Of a DNA stretch of 64,000 bases, positions 15,664-27,543 are shown piece by piece (the stretch's first letter is position 1; the number at the start of each line of letters is the position of its first letter). The stretch is from positions 1,860,001 through 1,924,000 of the forward strand of contig NZ_CP163518.1 of assembly GCF_041080625.1 (NCBI RefSeq), read 5' to 3'. Under the pieces are notes generated by a model. It saw nothing but the letters and a program-made list of their open reading frames with translations. It had not been told where the DNA came from and made no database searches. This stretch comes from Streptomyces sp. CG1. Lineage in GTDB: Bacteria > Actinomycetota > Actinomycetes > Streptomycetales > Streptomycetaceae. The position numbers were made by a program, and so were the translations under genes.

Positions 15664-18360
15664 ATGCCCCCGCACCCCCCTCTCCAGCCGTTCGCCCTCG
15701 CGGACGTGACCCTCGGGCCGGGCCTGTTCGCCGGCAAGCGGGCGCTGATGCTCGAGCACGCCCGCGGGTACGACGTGAACCGGCTGCTCCAGGTCTTCCG
15801 GGCCAACGCGGGCCTGGACACCGGCGGTGCCGTCGCGCCCGGCGGCTGGGAGGGGCTGGACGGAGAGGCCCACGGGAATCTGCGCGGGCACTACACCGGG
15901 CACTTCCTCACCATGCTGGCGCAGGCGTGCGCGAGCACGGGCGAGGAGGTGTTCGCGGAGAAGCTCCGCACCATGGTGGGCGCGCTGACCGAGGTCCGTG
16001 CGGCGCTGCGGCACGATCCGATGGCGCTGAGCAGGGGCGGCCGGTTCGGTCCGGCCGTCGAGCAGGTGCGCGGGTCGTACCAGTACGTCGACCTGCCCTC
16101 CGGGGTGCTCGACGGCGCCGCCGCTCTCACCCTGTCCGCCTGGGTGAAGCCCGCGCACGACGCGCACGGGGCCCGCGTCCTCGACTTCGGCGACGGCACC
16201 ACCCGGTGGCTGTATCTCGCGGTGCGCAACGCCTCCGGGGTGCCGCGGTTCGCCGTCACCGTCTCCGGCGCCGCCGGCGAACAGGGGCTGGACGGCGCCG
16301 CACCGCTGCCGGCGGGCGAGTGGAGCCATCTGGCCGTGACGTTCGGCGGCGGCACCGGCACGCTCTATGTCAACGGGACGGCCGTCGCCCGGAACACCGC
16401 CATGACGCTCACCCCGGCGGCCCTGGGCGGCCTCACCGGCCACTGGCTGGGCCGCTCGCACCACCCCGCCGACCCGGTGTTCGCGGGCGGCCTGGCGGAG
16501 GTGCAGATCTGGTCACGAGTGCTCGGCGCCGTGGAGATCGCCGGGCTACAGCGGGCACGGGCGGCCGAGACCGCCGCCGGGCCCGGCGATCTGGTGTCGT
16601 ACCGCCTCGACGAGACGTCCGGCTCGCGCTTCGCCGACTCTTCCGGGCGCGGTCTGACCGCCACCCTGCGGCGCACCTGGGGCGGGCCGAGCCACCCGGG
16701 GTTCCTGGCGGCTTACCCGGAGACGCAGTTCATCCTGCTGGAGTCGATGACGAGCAGCGACTACGCCAGGGTCTGGGCGCCGTACTACACCGCGCACAAG
16801 ATCCTCAAAGGCCTGCTGGACGCCCACTCCGCCATACGCGACGCGCGGGCGCTGGACCTCGCCTCGGGCATGGGCGACTGGATGCACACACGGTTGTCCC
16901 GGCTGCCCGCCGCCACGCTCCAGCGCATGTGGGGGATCTTCTCCAGCGGCGAGTACGGCGGCATCGCCGAGGCGCTCTGCGAGCTGCACGACCGCACCGG
17001 CCGGCCCGAACACCTCGCACTGGCCCGCCTGTTCGACCTCGACCGGCTCATTGACGCGTGCGCCGCGGGCACCGACGTACTCGACGGGCTCCACGCCAAC
17101 CAGCACATCCCGGTCTTCACGGGTCTGGTCCGGCTGTACGAGAAGACCGGCGAGCAGCGCCGCCTCGCCGCTGCGAGGAACTTCTGGCGGATGGCCGTAC
17201 CGCACCGCGTGTACGCCATCGGCGGCACCAGCAGCGATGAGTTCTGGAGGGCACGGGGCGTCATCGCGGGCACGATCGGCGCGACCACGGCGGAGACCTG
17301 CTGCGCGTACAACATGCTGAAGCTGAGCCGTGTGCTGTTCCTGCACGAGCAGGACCCGGCCTACATGGATTACTACGAGCGTGCCCTGTACAACCAGGTG
17401 CTCGGCAGCAAGCAGGACCGGCCCGACGCCGAGAAACCGCGCGTCACGTACTTCGTCGGGCTGTCGCCCGGGCAGGTCCGGGACTACACCCCCAAGCAGG
17501 GCACGACCTGCTGCGAGGGCACCGGCATGGAGAGCGCCACGAAGTACCAGGACTCCGTGTACTTCGCGGCGGCCGACGGCAGCGCGCTGTACGTGAATCT
17601 CTACGGCCCCTCGACGCTGACCTGGGCCGAGCAGGGCGTCACGGTCACCCAGAGGACCTCCTTCCCGTACGAGCAGGGCAGCACCCTCACCGTCGGCGGG
17701 CGCGGCCGCGCCTGGTTCGCGTTGCGGCTCCGGGTGCCCGCGTGGGCGACGGACGGATTCCGGGTGACGGTCAACGGGCTTACGGTTCCAGGGAGTTCGG
17801 CACCGGGCAGTTACTTCACGGTCTCCCGTGACTGGCAGCACGGGGACACGGTACGCGCGAGCATGCCGTTCCGGTTGCGGGTGGAGCGGGCCCCGGACGA
17901 TCCGTCCCTGCAGGCGCTGTTCCTGGGTCCGGTCAACCTGGTCGCCCGTGACCCCGCCACGGAGTACCTGGGGGTGAGCCTGTACGGCAATGCCGCGCTC
18001 TCCGGCGACCTGCTGCCCTCCCTGACTCCGGTTCCGGGCTCCCCGCTGCACTTCATCCTGAACGGCATCACGTTCGCGCCGTTCTTCGAAGGGACCGAGG
18101 ACCCCACCCACGGCTATGTCCGCCGCCGTGAGCCCCGGGTGGTCTTCGGCGGCCTCGACTCCGGCGTCGCCAACCCCGCCCGGTCCGACGGCACCACGTT
18201 CCTCGACGCGGTGTGGGCCGGGGCACCCTTCCGGAGCAAGGCGGCGCTGCTCGCGCGCGTCGGGGACATGGCGGACGCGTGGGTGGCGGACGGGCTGCTG
18301 GAACGGGCGGACGGTGCGGCGGTGCTGCGGACGGCGCGGGCGGCGTCGCACGTATCCTGA
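15664..18360 (+). CDS. GH127-type beta-L-arabinofuranosidase with inserted LamG domain
   Basis: An 898-residue protein of the former DUF1680, now GH127, family, which removes beta-L-arabinofuranose from glycans. The start (AAGGA then ATG) is clear. Residues 1-125 begin the alpha/alpha barrel (GLFAGKRALMLEHARGYDVNRLLQVFRANAGL). Residues about 126-345 are a LamG/concanavalin-like domain (LTLSAWVKPAHD, WSHLAVTFGGGTGTLYVNG, LAEVQIWSRVL) inserted into the barrel. The barrel then resumes. The zinc-cysteine centre is visible as AETCCAYNM (about 540) and TTCCEGTGMES (about 615). Beta-sandwich domains follow. There is no signal peptide, so it would act on imported oligosaccharides or leave by a nonclassical route. 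Substrate inferred from family only. Confidence 0.82.
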   Translation: MPPHPPLQPFALADVTLGPGLFAGKRALMLEHARGYDVNRLLQVFRANAGLDTGGAVAPGGWEGLDGEAHGNLRGHYTGHFLTMLAQACASTGEEVFAEKLRTMVGALTEVRAALRHDPMALSRGGRFGPAVEQVRGSYQYVDLPSGVLDGAAALTLSAWVKPAHDAHGARVLDFGDGTTRWLYLAVRNASGVPRFAVTVSGAAGEQGLDGAAPLPAGEWSHLAVTFGGGTGTLYVNGTAVARNTAMTLTPAALGGLTGHWLGRSHHPADPVFAGGLAEVQIWSRVLGAVEIAGLQRARAAETAAGPGDLVSYRLDETSGSRFADSSGRGLTATLRRTWGGPSHPGFLAAYPETQFILLESMTSSDYARVWAPYYTAHKILKGLLDAHSAIRDARALDLASGMGDWMHTRLSRLPAATLQRMWGIFSSGEYGGIAEALCELHDRTGRPEHLALARLFDLDRLIDACAAGTDVLDGLHANQHIPVFTGLVRLYEKTGEQRRLAAARNFWRMAVPHRVYAIGGTSSDEFWRARGVIAGTIGATTAETCCAYNMLKLSRVLFLHEQDPAYMDYYERALYNQVLGSKQDRPDAEKPRVTYFVGLSPGQVRDYTPKQGTTCCEGTGMESATKYQDSVYFAAADGSALYVNLYGPSTLTWAEQGVTVTQRTSFPYEQGSTLTVGGRGRAWFALRLRVPAWATDGFRVTVNGLTVPGSSAPGSYFTVSRDWQHGDTVRASMPFRLRVERAPDDPSLQALFLGPVNLVARDPATEYLGVSLYGNAALSGDLLPSLTPVPGSPLHFILNGITFAPFFEGTEDPTHGYVRRREPRVVFGGLDSGVANPARSDGTTFLDAVWAGAPFRSKAALLARVGDMADAWVADGLLERADGAAVLRTARAASHVS

Positions 18361-18442
18361 GGGTGTGTCGTACCCGGTCGGCGGGGGTGGAGCGGGGAGT
18401 TCCCGCCGTGCGCGGGGCGCGGTGGCTGCCTAGCGTGATCCC

Positions 18443-19906
18443 ATGACCACAGACCGAGCCGGGCCGGACCTGCACGACCGACGATGGAAAGCGCTCGCCG
18501 TCTGCCTGACCGCGGCCTTCATGACGTTGCTCGACACGTCGATCGTGAACGTGGCGCTGCCCTCGATGGAGCACGGACTGCGCGCCAGCACCGCCGACCT
18601 GTCGTGGGTGATGTCCGGATACGCCCTCACCCTCGGTCTGGCCCTGGTCCCGGCGGGGCGCCTCGGTGACCTGCGCGGACGGCGCCAGACCTTCCTGACC
18701 GGGCTCGCGCTCTTCACGCTCGCCTCGGCCGCCTGCGGACTGTCCACCGGCGCCACCTGGCTGGTGCTGTTCCGGCTGGTCCAGGGGGCGTCGGCGGGCC
18801 TGATCGCGCCACAGACCTCGGCGCTGATCCAGCAGATGTTCCAGGGAGCGGAACGGGCCCGCGCGTTCGGCTTGATGGGCAGCACGATCGGGATCTCCAC
18901 GGCGGTCGGACCACTGGCGGGCGGTCTGCTGATCGAGGCGGCAGGCGGTCCCGACGGCTGGCGCTGGGTGTTCTACGTCAACCTGCCCATCGGCGTCGCC
19001 GTCTTCTGCGCGGGGCTGCGGCTGCTGCCCCGCTCCCCCGGCTCACCGGGCAAGCGCGAGTGCTTCGACGTGCCCGGTGTCCTGCTCCTGGGCTCCGGAG
19101 TGCTCGCCCTGATGCTGCCCCTGGTGCAGGAACAGCAGTGGCAGGGGCGGCTGAAGTGGCTCCTGCTCCCGGTCGGCGCCGGACTGCTGGCGGCGTTCTG
19201 GGCGTGGGAGCGCCGGCAGGGACGGCGCGACCGCGCACCGCTGGTCGACCTCAGGCTCTTCTCCCTGCGCTCCTTCTCGCTCGGCGCGCTGCTGAGCCTC
19301 GTGTACTTCGGCGGCTTCACGACGCTGTTCTTCGTCTACACGCTGTTCCTGCAGAACGGCATGGGCTACGGCGCGCTGGCGGCGGGCCTGTCGTCCATGC
19401 CGTTCGCGGCGGGGTCGGCGGCGGGGGCCGCGGCGGGCGGGCGGCTGGTGGTGCGCTTCGGACGCAGGCTGGTGATCGCCGGGCTGTGCACGGTGGCGCT
19501 GGGGATGCTCGGCGTCGTCGCGGCCGTGCACTGGGTACCGGGGCGGGGCGTGGCCTGGGCGGCCGCGTTCCCCCTGCTCGTCGCCGGCATCGGCTCCGGG
19601 CTGACCATCTCCCCGAACACCACTCTCACGCTGTCCCTCGTGCCCGTGGGGCGGGGCGGAGCGGCGGGCGGGGTGCTGCAGACCGCGCAGCGCATCGGTT
19701 CGGCGGCCGGTGTCGCCGTGGTCGGCTCGGTGTACTTCACCCATCTGGCCAGCCATGCCGCTCCCGCGACCGCCCTCCAGTACGGCCTGCTCACGTCCGT
19801 CGCCATCATCCTGCTCGCCCTCTGCCTGGCCTTCGCCGACCTGCACGAACGCCGGACGCATCCGCAGGAGGAGCAAAAGCGGGAGGTGGCACGGCAGAAG
19901 GCGTAG
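18443..19906 (+). CDS. MFS drug/metabolite exporter, DHA2 (14-helix) type
   Basis: A 487-residue proton-coupled exporter of the EmrB/QacA type. After a short soluble N-terminus, helix 1 carries the DHA2 motif LDTSIVNVALPSM. The loop 2-3 motif GRLGDLRGRRQTF follows helix 2, and helix 5 has the antiporter motif GPLAGGLLIEAAG. The hydrophobic pattern allows about 14 helices. It stands alone downstream of the GH127 gene with 82 bases between. Substrate unknown; relatives export antibiotics and dyes. Confidence 0.88.
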   Translation: MTTDRAGPDLHDRRWKALAVCLTAAFMTLLDTSIVNVALPSMEHGLRASTADLSWVMSGYALTLGLALVPAGRLGDLRGRRQTFLTGLALFTLASAACGLSTGATWLVLFRLVQGASAGLIAPQTSALIQQMFQGAERARAFGLMGSTIGISTAVGPLAGGLLIEAAGGPDGWRWVFYVNLPIGVAVFCAGLRLLPRSPGSPGKRECFDVPGVLLLGSGVLALMLPLVQEQQWQGRLKWLLLPVGAGLLAAFWAWERRQGRRDRAPLVDLRLFSLRSFSLGALLSLVYFGGFTTLFFVYTLFLQNGMGYGALAAGLSSMPFAAGSAAGAAAGGRLVVRFGRRLVIAGLCTVALGMLGVVAAVHWVPGRGVAWAAAFPLLVAGIGSGLTISPNTTLTLSLVPVGRGGAAGGVLQTAQRIGSAAGVAVVGSVYFTHLASHAAPATALQYGLLTSVAIILLALCLAFADLHERRTHPQEEQKREVARQKA

Positions 19907-19943
19907 GGGGCGTGGCTTTTGGCTGAAGCCGCCGCTCCGGTTC

Positions 19944-20723
19944 TCACGACCCCCGGCGCGGTCTGCCCCGCTTGGGCTGCTGCTTGGCTCCCGCTGTGCG
20001 GGCGCGGGGGGTGCGGCCCGTGGACTTCGCCGCCGCCGACTTCTGCCGGGTGCCCTTCGGTTCGGAACGCTTCGGTTCGGAACGCTGCTGCTTCTGCTCG
20101 GCCGGAGGCTTGGCGCGGCCACGGGTGCTGTTGACCGTGCGGCCGCGGACGATGCCGATGAAGTCCTCCACCAGGTCGGTGGTGGCCTCCTCCGGCCAGG
20201 ACAGGGCGATGCTCGACTGGGGGGCGTCGGTGACCGGACGGTAGGTGAGGTCCTTGCGGTGGTGGAGGCGGGCCAGGGACTGCGGGACGACCAGGAGACC
20301 AACGTTCGCGGCCACCAGCTCGATCGCGTCCGATGTCGTCGCGGGCCGTTCGAAGGCGGGCTCGCCGGGCGGGCCGGCCCAGTCGAAGACGTCGTCCAGG
20401 GGGTGGAAGAGCACCTCATCGGCGAGGTCGGCGAGGGTCACCTCGTCCGCTGCCGTGATCAGGTGGTCCTTGGGGACGACGACCACCGTGGTCTCGGTGT
20501 AGAGGGGGATCGCGCTGAGGTACGTACGGTCCACGGGGAGCCGTACGAAGGCCGCGTCGGCCTCGCCCGCCCGCAGCGCCTCGGGTGCCTCAGCGGCCGG
20601 GACCTGGACCAGGGTGAGCGGGATGTCCGGCAGGCGCTCGTTCCAGATCCTCACCCATTTGGCGGGGGTCACTCCGGGTACGTACGCGAGCCGGAACGAC
20701 GGTGATTCCTCCGGGCCTGTCAC
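19944..20723 (-). CDS. LysR-type substrate-binding domain protein without DNA-binding domain
   Basis: A 259-residue protein whose residues 8-200 match the periplasmic-binding-like effector domain of LysR regulators (FRLAYVPGVTPAKW, AGEADAAFVRLPV, ETTVVVVPKDH, VAANVGLLVVPQSLARL). The N-terminal helix-turn-helix is absent. Instead there is a C-terminal tail of about 55 residues rich in Lys, Arg, Ala and Pro, ending KRGRPRRGS, which contains an AT-hook-like GRP core. It may bind DNA through this tail or act as a partner subunit. It converges with the MFS gene and is divergent from the DUF5997 gene, a pairing I recall from other Streptomyces. Confidence 0.8.
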   Translation of the reverse strand: MTGPEESPSFRLAYVPGVTPAKWVRIWNERLPDIPLTLVQVPAAEAPEALRAGEADAAFVRLPVDRTYLSAIPLYTETTVVVVPKDHLITAADEVTLADLADEVLFHPLDDVFDWAGPPGEPAFERPATTSDAIELVAANVGLLVVPQSLARLHHRKDLTYRPVTDAPQSSIALSWPEEATTDLVEDFIGIVRGRTVNSTRGRAKPPAEQKQQRSEPKRSEPKGTRQKSAAAKSTGRTPRARTAGAKQQPKRGRPRRGS

Positions 20724-20805
20724 CAGGCCAGGTTACCGGCCGCGGCCCGGCCTCCGTCACCGGGCGTGGTCGGCGGCCGGGCACGCGGCCCTTACCCTTG
20801 ACCTC

Positions 20806-21207
20806 ATGAGTTCGCAGCAGAGCACCCAGTCGATGAAGCCCGCGACCGCGGCGAAGAAGCTGGGTGTGTACCTCCCCGCCACCCCCGCCTCGTTCCAGGA
20901 GGGCGTCGTCACACGCGCCGACCTGAACGAGTTGCAGGCGAACCCGCCGGAGTGGCTGAGCGAGCTGCGACGCAACGGCCCGCACCCGCGTCCGGTGGTC
21001 GCCGCGAAGCTCGGCGTGTCCATCGCCGGCCTCGCGCGCGGCGGGGTCACCGAGGCGCTGACCACCGAGCAGATCGAGACGCTCAAGCAGGAGCGGCCCG
21101 AGTGGCTGGAGAAGGAGCGCGCCACCCAGGCCGAGGTCCGTAAGGAAGCCACGCGCATCAAGCAGATGAACAAGGAGAAGGCGCAGCGCGCAGCCGAGCG
21201 CGACTGA
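20806..21207 (+). CDS. DUF5997 family protein
   Basis: A 133-residue cytosolic protein of a conserved actinobacterial family of unknown function. The ATG at 20806 opens SSQQSTQSMKPATAAKKLGVYLPA. The middle holds a helix-rich region with PPEWLSELRRNGPHPRPVVAAKLGVS, in which VVAAKLGVSIAGLARGGV resembles a helix-turn-helix. The tail is a charged helix (EKERATQAEVRKEATRIKQ). It is divergent from the LysR-like gene and followed by a strong hairpin. Confidence 0.8.
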   Translation: MSSQQSTQSMKPATAAKKLGVYLPATPASFQEGVVTRADLNELQANPPEWLSELRRNGPHPRPVVAAKLGVSIAGLARGGVTEALTTEQIETLKQERPEWLEKERATQAEVRKEATRIKQMNKEKAQRAAERD

Positions 21208-21238
21208 CCCTCCCCCGTTCTCACACAACCGTTTCTCC

Positions 21239-21269
21239 ACAACGCCCTCCGCCCTCCGGAGGGCGTTGT
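21239..21269 (+). terminator. hairpin terminator after DUF5997
   Basis: ACAACGCCCTCC pairs perfectly with GGAGGGCGTTGT around a 7-base loop, 32 bases past the DUF5997 stop. No U-run follows. The inverted-repeat strength and position make it a likely terminator. Confidence 0.7.
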
Positions 21270-21325
21270 CAGTGCGCTGCCCTACAGTTCCCGTCACTTG
21301 ACCAACGCGGGCACGGGAGGCACGT

Positions 21326-22128
21326 ATGGGGTGGGTGTCGTCCGGTGACTACGAGGTTCACCTCGACGTCGGGAAGGTGGTGTGCCGCAACGCGTCCGGA
21401 CGGCGGCTGAAGTCGGTGCCGCCGAAGATCGCCGACGATCCGGCGGTCGTGGGGCTCAGGCAGCTCGTCGAATGGCTGCAGCCGCACGAGCGGGAGCGCC
21501 TGGCCATCGCCGAGTGCTGAATGGTCCGCTCGCTGCCGGTGCCGCTCACCGTCCTCACGCGCGTGTGGCCGGGCCCCGCCTGGCGGGCCGCGCTGCGCGA
21601 CCTCGTCGTCACCGGGGCCGACGGGCAGGTCGCCGGCTTGCTGCGGGACGCCGACCCCGAGCGCGGCCTTGGCCTGGTCGACCTCGACGGCGACACCGTC
21701 CGTATCGCGCCCGACCTCGTCCGCATCCCGCACCCGGTCCTCCTCGAAGACCTTGAGGAGCGGCGGGAGTTCGCCGTCGAGCTGGGCGTCGAGCAGGGCG
21801 CGCAGCAGCGCTTCCGGGAGGTCTGGCACCGCCCGGCCGCGCGCGGCACCGAGGCGACCCAGGTCGAGGAATACGCCGGCGACTCGTTCAAGGAGCTGCG
21901 CTTCCCCGCGAGACGGCCGCCGACGCCCGGCGGCTGCACCGCTCCGGGCCGGCCACGGCGGGCGACCTGTGACAGAGCTGCATGCGGCGGCTGCGGGAGC
22001 GCTCCTGCGACGTGTTCGGCCGCCTCCTGCCGGCGGACCCGGACCGCTTCGCCCGCGCATGGCTCGCGGCGGCCCGCTACACCGACGAGGTGGATCGCGC
22101 GCTGTACTTCGCGGCCCGGTCGGGGTGA
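21326..22128 (+). pseudogene. decayed DUF4132-type gene
   Basis: Consecutive pieces recall the C-terminal region of DUF4132 proteins. Piece one (21326-21520) begins MGWVSSGDYEVHLDVGKVVCR and ends in TGA just before piece two (from 21521, MVRSLPVPLTVLTRVWPGPAWR). Piece two continues to about 21905 (YAGDSFKELRF). A frame change then leads to ETAADARRLHRSG and a TGA near 21970. A last piece (CDVFGRLLPADPDRFARAWLAAARYT) ends at 22128. Two stops and at least one frameshift break the gene. The first piece alone could be a real 64-residue protein, as its start looks good, but the pattern favours decay. Confidence 0.6.
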
Positions 22129-22256
22129 CGGGCGAAGGGATACGACACCGGACGGGCCGCCGTTCCCCCGTGCCGGCGGCCCGCCGGGACATGCGTCCCG
22201 CCCAGGCCGGTGTCGCAGGGTTGCAGTGTGCGACAGCCGGGGGCGACGGGGGTATG

Positions 22257-22268
22257 CGTACATGTACG
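22257..22268. promoter_or_regulatory. palindrome upstream of the LuxR gene
   Basis: CGTACATGTACG is a perfect 12-bp palindrome about 50 bases before the LuxR GTG. Position and symmetry suit an operator, possibly autoregulatory. I see no clear -10 or -35 next to it. Confidence 0.35.
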
Positions 22269-22315
22269 TACGCGGACGGGGCCGACGGGCCGCGAGGCGT
22301 TCGGAGAGGAGGCAG

Positions 22316-23122
22316 GTGGGGCTGGCCAGAGCCTACGAACGCATGGCGGCGGTCGCCGTGGCGGCGCTGCACGAACGCGATCCCTCGCGCCTGTGGCCGA
22401 TGCTCGCCGGTGCACTCGCGGACCTGTGCGGCGGCGAGGCGGTCATCCACAAGCTGGACGAGTGGAGCGAGCGCGAGGGCACTATCGGTGTGGCGCCCTA
22501 CGCTGCCGCCACCGAGCTGCGGCGGCTCGGGGACGCGGACCTGGCCCTGTTGCGCGCGGGCTACCCGCTCGCCCGCCACTACGCGCACAGGACCGACCGG
22601 ACGCCGGTCAGCGCGCACCGGGCGGTGGGCCGCGCCTGGCCGGACAGTGCGACGGCACGTCTGCTCAGCGATGTGTGGGACGTCGACCACGTGCTGGGCG
22701 TGCCGCTCCCCGACAGCACCACCCCCGTCACCGGGTGCCTCGTCTACCGGGCCGGTACGGACTTCACCGACGACCAGCTCGCCATGGCGGAGCGTGCACA
22801 GCCACTGCTGGCGGCCGTCGAGCGGCAGCGGCAGCTGCTGGAGGAGTGGCGGCGCGCGCTCGGCCCGGCCGGAGCGCCGGACGATCGGGGGGCGGACGAG
22901 CGGGCGGCGGACTGTGCGCTGACGCCCCGCGAGACGACCGTCCTGCTGCTGCTCACCAACGCGCTCACCGCCGACGCCATCGGCCGCCGCCTCGGCATCT
23001 CGGTCCGCACGGTGCACAAGCACGTCGAGAACATCTACCGCAAACTGGGCACCCGCGACCGCCTGGGTACCGTACTCCGGGCCCAGCAACTCGGCCTGGT
23101 GCCACGGCCCGGTCTCCCTTGA
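22316..23122 (+). CDS. LuxR-family regulator with a GAF-like sensor half
   Basis: A 268-residue regulator. GTG 22316 is chosen because GGAGAGGAGG lies just upstream and the residues VGLARAYERMAAVAVAAL begin a helical domain. Residues 10-190 form an alpha/beta sensor region that resembles a degenerate GAF fold (GVPLPDSTTPVTGCLVYRAGTDFTDDQL). Residues 205-262 are the LuxR helix-turn-helix (LTPRETTVLLLLTNAL, ISVRTVHKHVENIYRKLG). No receiver domain is present. Target genes are unknown; the gene stands between a pseudogene and the repeat-bearing GT-B-like gene. Confidence 0.85.
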   Translation: MGLARAYERMAAVAVAALHERDPSRLWPMLAGALADLCGGEAVIHKLDEWSEREGTIGVAPYAAATELRRLGDADLALLRAGYPLARHYAHRTDRTPVSAHRAVGRAWPDSATARLLSDVWDVDHVLGVPLPDSTTPVTGCLVYRAGTDFTDDQLAMAERAQPLLAAVERQRQLLEEWRRALGPAGAPDDRGADERAADCALTPRETTVLLLLTNALTADAIGRRLGISVRTVHKHVENIYRKLGTRDRLGTVLRAQQLGLVPRPGLP

Positions 23123-23152
23123 GCCTGGGCCGGCCCTCCGGGATTCGTTACC

Positions 23153-25022
<1,870 letters not shown>

Positions 25023-25030
<8 letters not shown>

Positions 25031-27446
25031 GGTCCGTCAGACGCCGGCGCAGCTCTTCCGCCCGGCGGCTGCCGCTCGCTTCCCGGATCACGACGGCCCG
25101 GCTCAGCCACCCACGCACGCTCTCCCGGTGGCTGCCGGTGCGCTCGGCGATGCCGACGAGGGCCTCCAGGGCATCGGCCTCGTAGCTGGTCGCGCGCTGC
25201 TCCCGCAGGATCCCCGCCGCCGTGCGCAGCGCGTCGACGGCGTCCTCGGTCCGGTGCAGGTGGTCATGGGCGAGACCGGCCGCGAGGAGGGCGCGACCGG
25301 CCATGCGCTCGTCGGGCTCGGGAAGGCTCAGCAGGGACGCGCGCGCCTGCCGGAGGACGGCGAGGGCCTCCGCGTGCTCGCCCTGGGCGTCCATGGCCGA
25401 GCCGAGGAAGAGCAGGGCCAGGGCTTCGCCGCGCTCGTCCCCGGCCCGCTGGTTGAGTTCGAGGCAGTACCGGTAGGTGTCCACCGCGCGGGGCGCGTCG
25501 AACCGGTCGAGGCAGCGGCCGTGGAACTCCTGGACGGACGCGCGCAGCAGCAGTCGGTCAGTGGACTCGGCGAGCGCCACGGCGCGTTCGATCTCGGCGC
25601 GGGCGCGGTCGTCCTCACCGAGGTCCATGAGCGGCCGGGAGAGCAGACTGCGCAGGCGGGCCTCGCCGGCCACGGCCTCTGCGGCGCCGCCGGGGTTGTT
25701 CGAGGCCGCGGCCGCCAGCGCGGCGGCCTCGGCGCCCAACTCCAGCGACTCCTTCCACGCGCCGAGGTAACGGTGGTGCAGGAACAGCACCGTGAACGCC
25801 TCGGCCAGCGGCCAGGCGAGGGCGTGCAGTCCGTGCCGTACGGCGGCGCGCAGCACGGCCAGGATCGTGGCGCACTCGGCGTCGAGCCAGGTCAGCGCGG
25901 AGGGGCCGGCGGCTGCGGCGAAGGGGTCGGTCGCCTCGGCGAGCAGGGTGGTCAGATCCGCGACGCGCAGCCGGTCGGTGCGCACCGCACGATCGGCGAG
26001 GGCGACGAGGACGAGGTAGTGAGTGGTGACCCGCTCGATGAGCGCCGTCTCCTCGCCGGCCCGCTCCTCCTCGGCCGCGCGCTCGCGGGCGTAGAGGCGG
26101 ACCAGGTCGTGCATGCGGTAGCGGCCGTCGCGTTCGGTCTCCAGCAGGCTGGCGGCCGCGAGTTCGCGCAGCAGCCGCCGGGCCGTGCGCAGGTCGACGC
26201 CGGTGGCGGCGGCCGCGGCCCCGGCGTCGAAGAGCCCGGCCGGCAGCCAGCCGAGCAGACGGAACATCCGGGCGGGTCCGGGCGGCAGCAGGCGGTACGA
26301 CGGTCCGAGCACGGCGGACACCGAGTAGCCGCCACCGGGCAGGGACATGCCGTCCAGGCGTTCGGTCTCGTCCTCGAGTTCGTCGACGAGGTCGGCCGGG
26401 GTCAGGAACTCATCGCTGAGCAGCCGGGTCGCCACGATCCGCAGCGCCACCGGCAGGCCGCCGCACAGCTCCACGAGGCGTTCGGCGGCGGCACGGTCGG
26501 CCGTCACCGTGGGCTCGCCGAGGCGGTCGGCGAGCAGTTTCAGACCGCCTTCGGCGTCGAGCGGCTTCAGTGCGACGAGTTCGGCGCCGTCCAGGGCGAC
26601 GAGTTCGCCGAGCTTGCTGTGGCTGGTGACGACGACCGTGCTGCCGGGTCCGCTCGGGATCAGCGGCCGGACCTGGGCGGGCAGGGTGACGTTGTCGATG
26701 AGGACCAGGATGCGCCGGTCACGGGAGTGGGCCGCGTACCGCCGGGTCAGCTCCGCGAGTGACGCCGGGATGTGCTCGTCGCTCCCGATCAGGGCCTGCA
26801 GGATCCCGGCCAGGGCCTGGGAGACGTCGGCGCCCATGGCGGCGCCGACGGTGGACGCGTCGCGCAGGGCGGCGTAGTCGACGTAGAACAGGCCGTCGGG
26901 GAAGCGGTCGCGTTCCTTGTCGGCCCAGCGGCATGCGATCGCGGTCTTGCCGACGCCGGGCAGTCCGGCGAGCACGGCGAGGTTGACCCGTCCGGGTGCG
27001 CCGCACACCGCATCGAGCCGGTCCAGTTCGGCGACGCGGTTGCTGAACGTGCCGGTGAGGGCGGGGAGATGGTCGGGCTGGGCGCCGGGCGCCGTCTGTG
27101 CGGCCCGGCGGACGTCGAAGGCGATGTCGTACGACGTTCCCGGCAGGATCTCGTCCAGCAGTCGGCGCAGTTCCTCGGCCGCCTCGGGGTCCTCCTCGAG
27201 GATGCGGAGCAGGCGCCGTTCCCAGTCGGCGGCCACGCGGCCCGCCACGTTCTCCTCGTCGCCGCTGTCCCGGGCCGCCTCCAACTCCACGCGTGAGGCG
27301 TCCAGTTCGTCCTCCGCTCCACGCCGGGACAGCCAACGGACGACCCGCCGCCGCCCCTGCTTCATCTGTAGCCAGGCGTCCGTGACCACCAGCCCGACCA
27401 GAGCCGTGGCCCCCTGTGCGGCAAGCGTCCCCAACTCGGCTTCCAC
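25023..27446 (-). CDS. STAND (NB-ARC) ATPase with TPR-like tail
   Basis: An 807-residue signalling ATPase of the AfsR/NLR-like STAND class, which oligomerises when its sensor binds a trigger. GTG 27446 is preferred over TTG 27449 because GGGGG lies just upstream. Residues 1-110 include a hydrophobic helix then charged helices, with no recognised effector domain. Walker A is GLPGVGKTAIA (about 163), Walker B RRILVLIDNV (about 240), winged-helix region 370-450 with the MHD motif (MHDLVRLYARE, about 445). The last 300 residues are helical repeats of TPR type. No SARP DNA-binding domain is present. It lies 97 bases after the last eCIS gene on the same strand. Confidence 0.85.
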
Positions 27447-27543
27447 CAAGCCCCCTTACGTCGTCCAGCGGCACCGGGACAGGCGGACTCCACGGTAGAA
27501 GGATCTTCGCCGGATTCCCAGTCGGCACCGCCGGATGGTGCCC

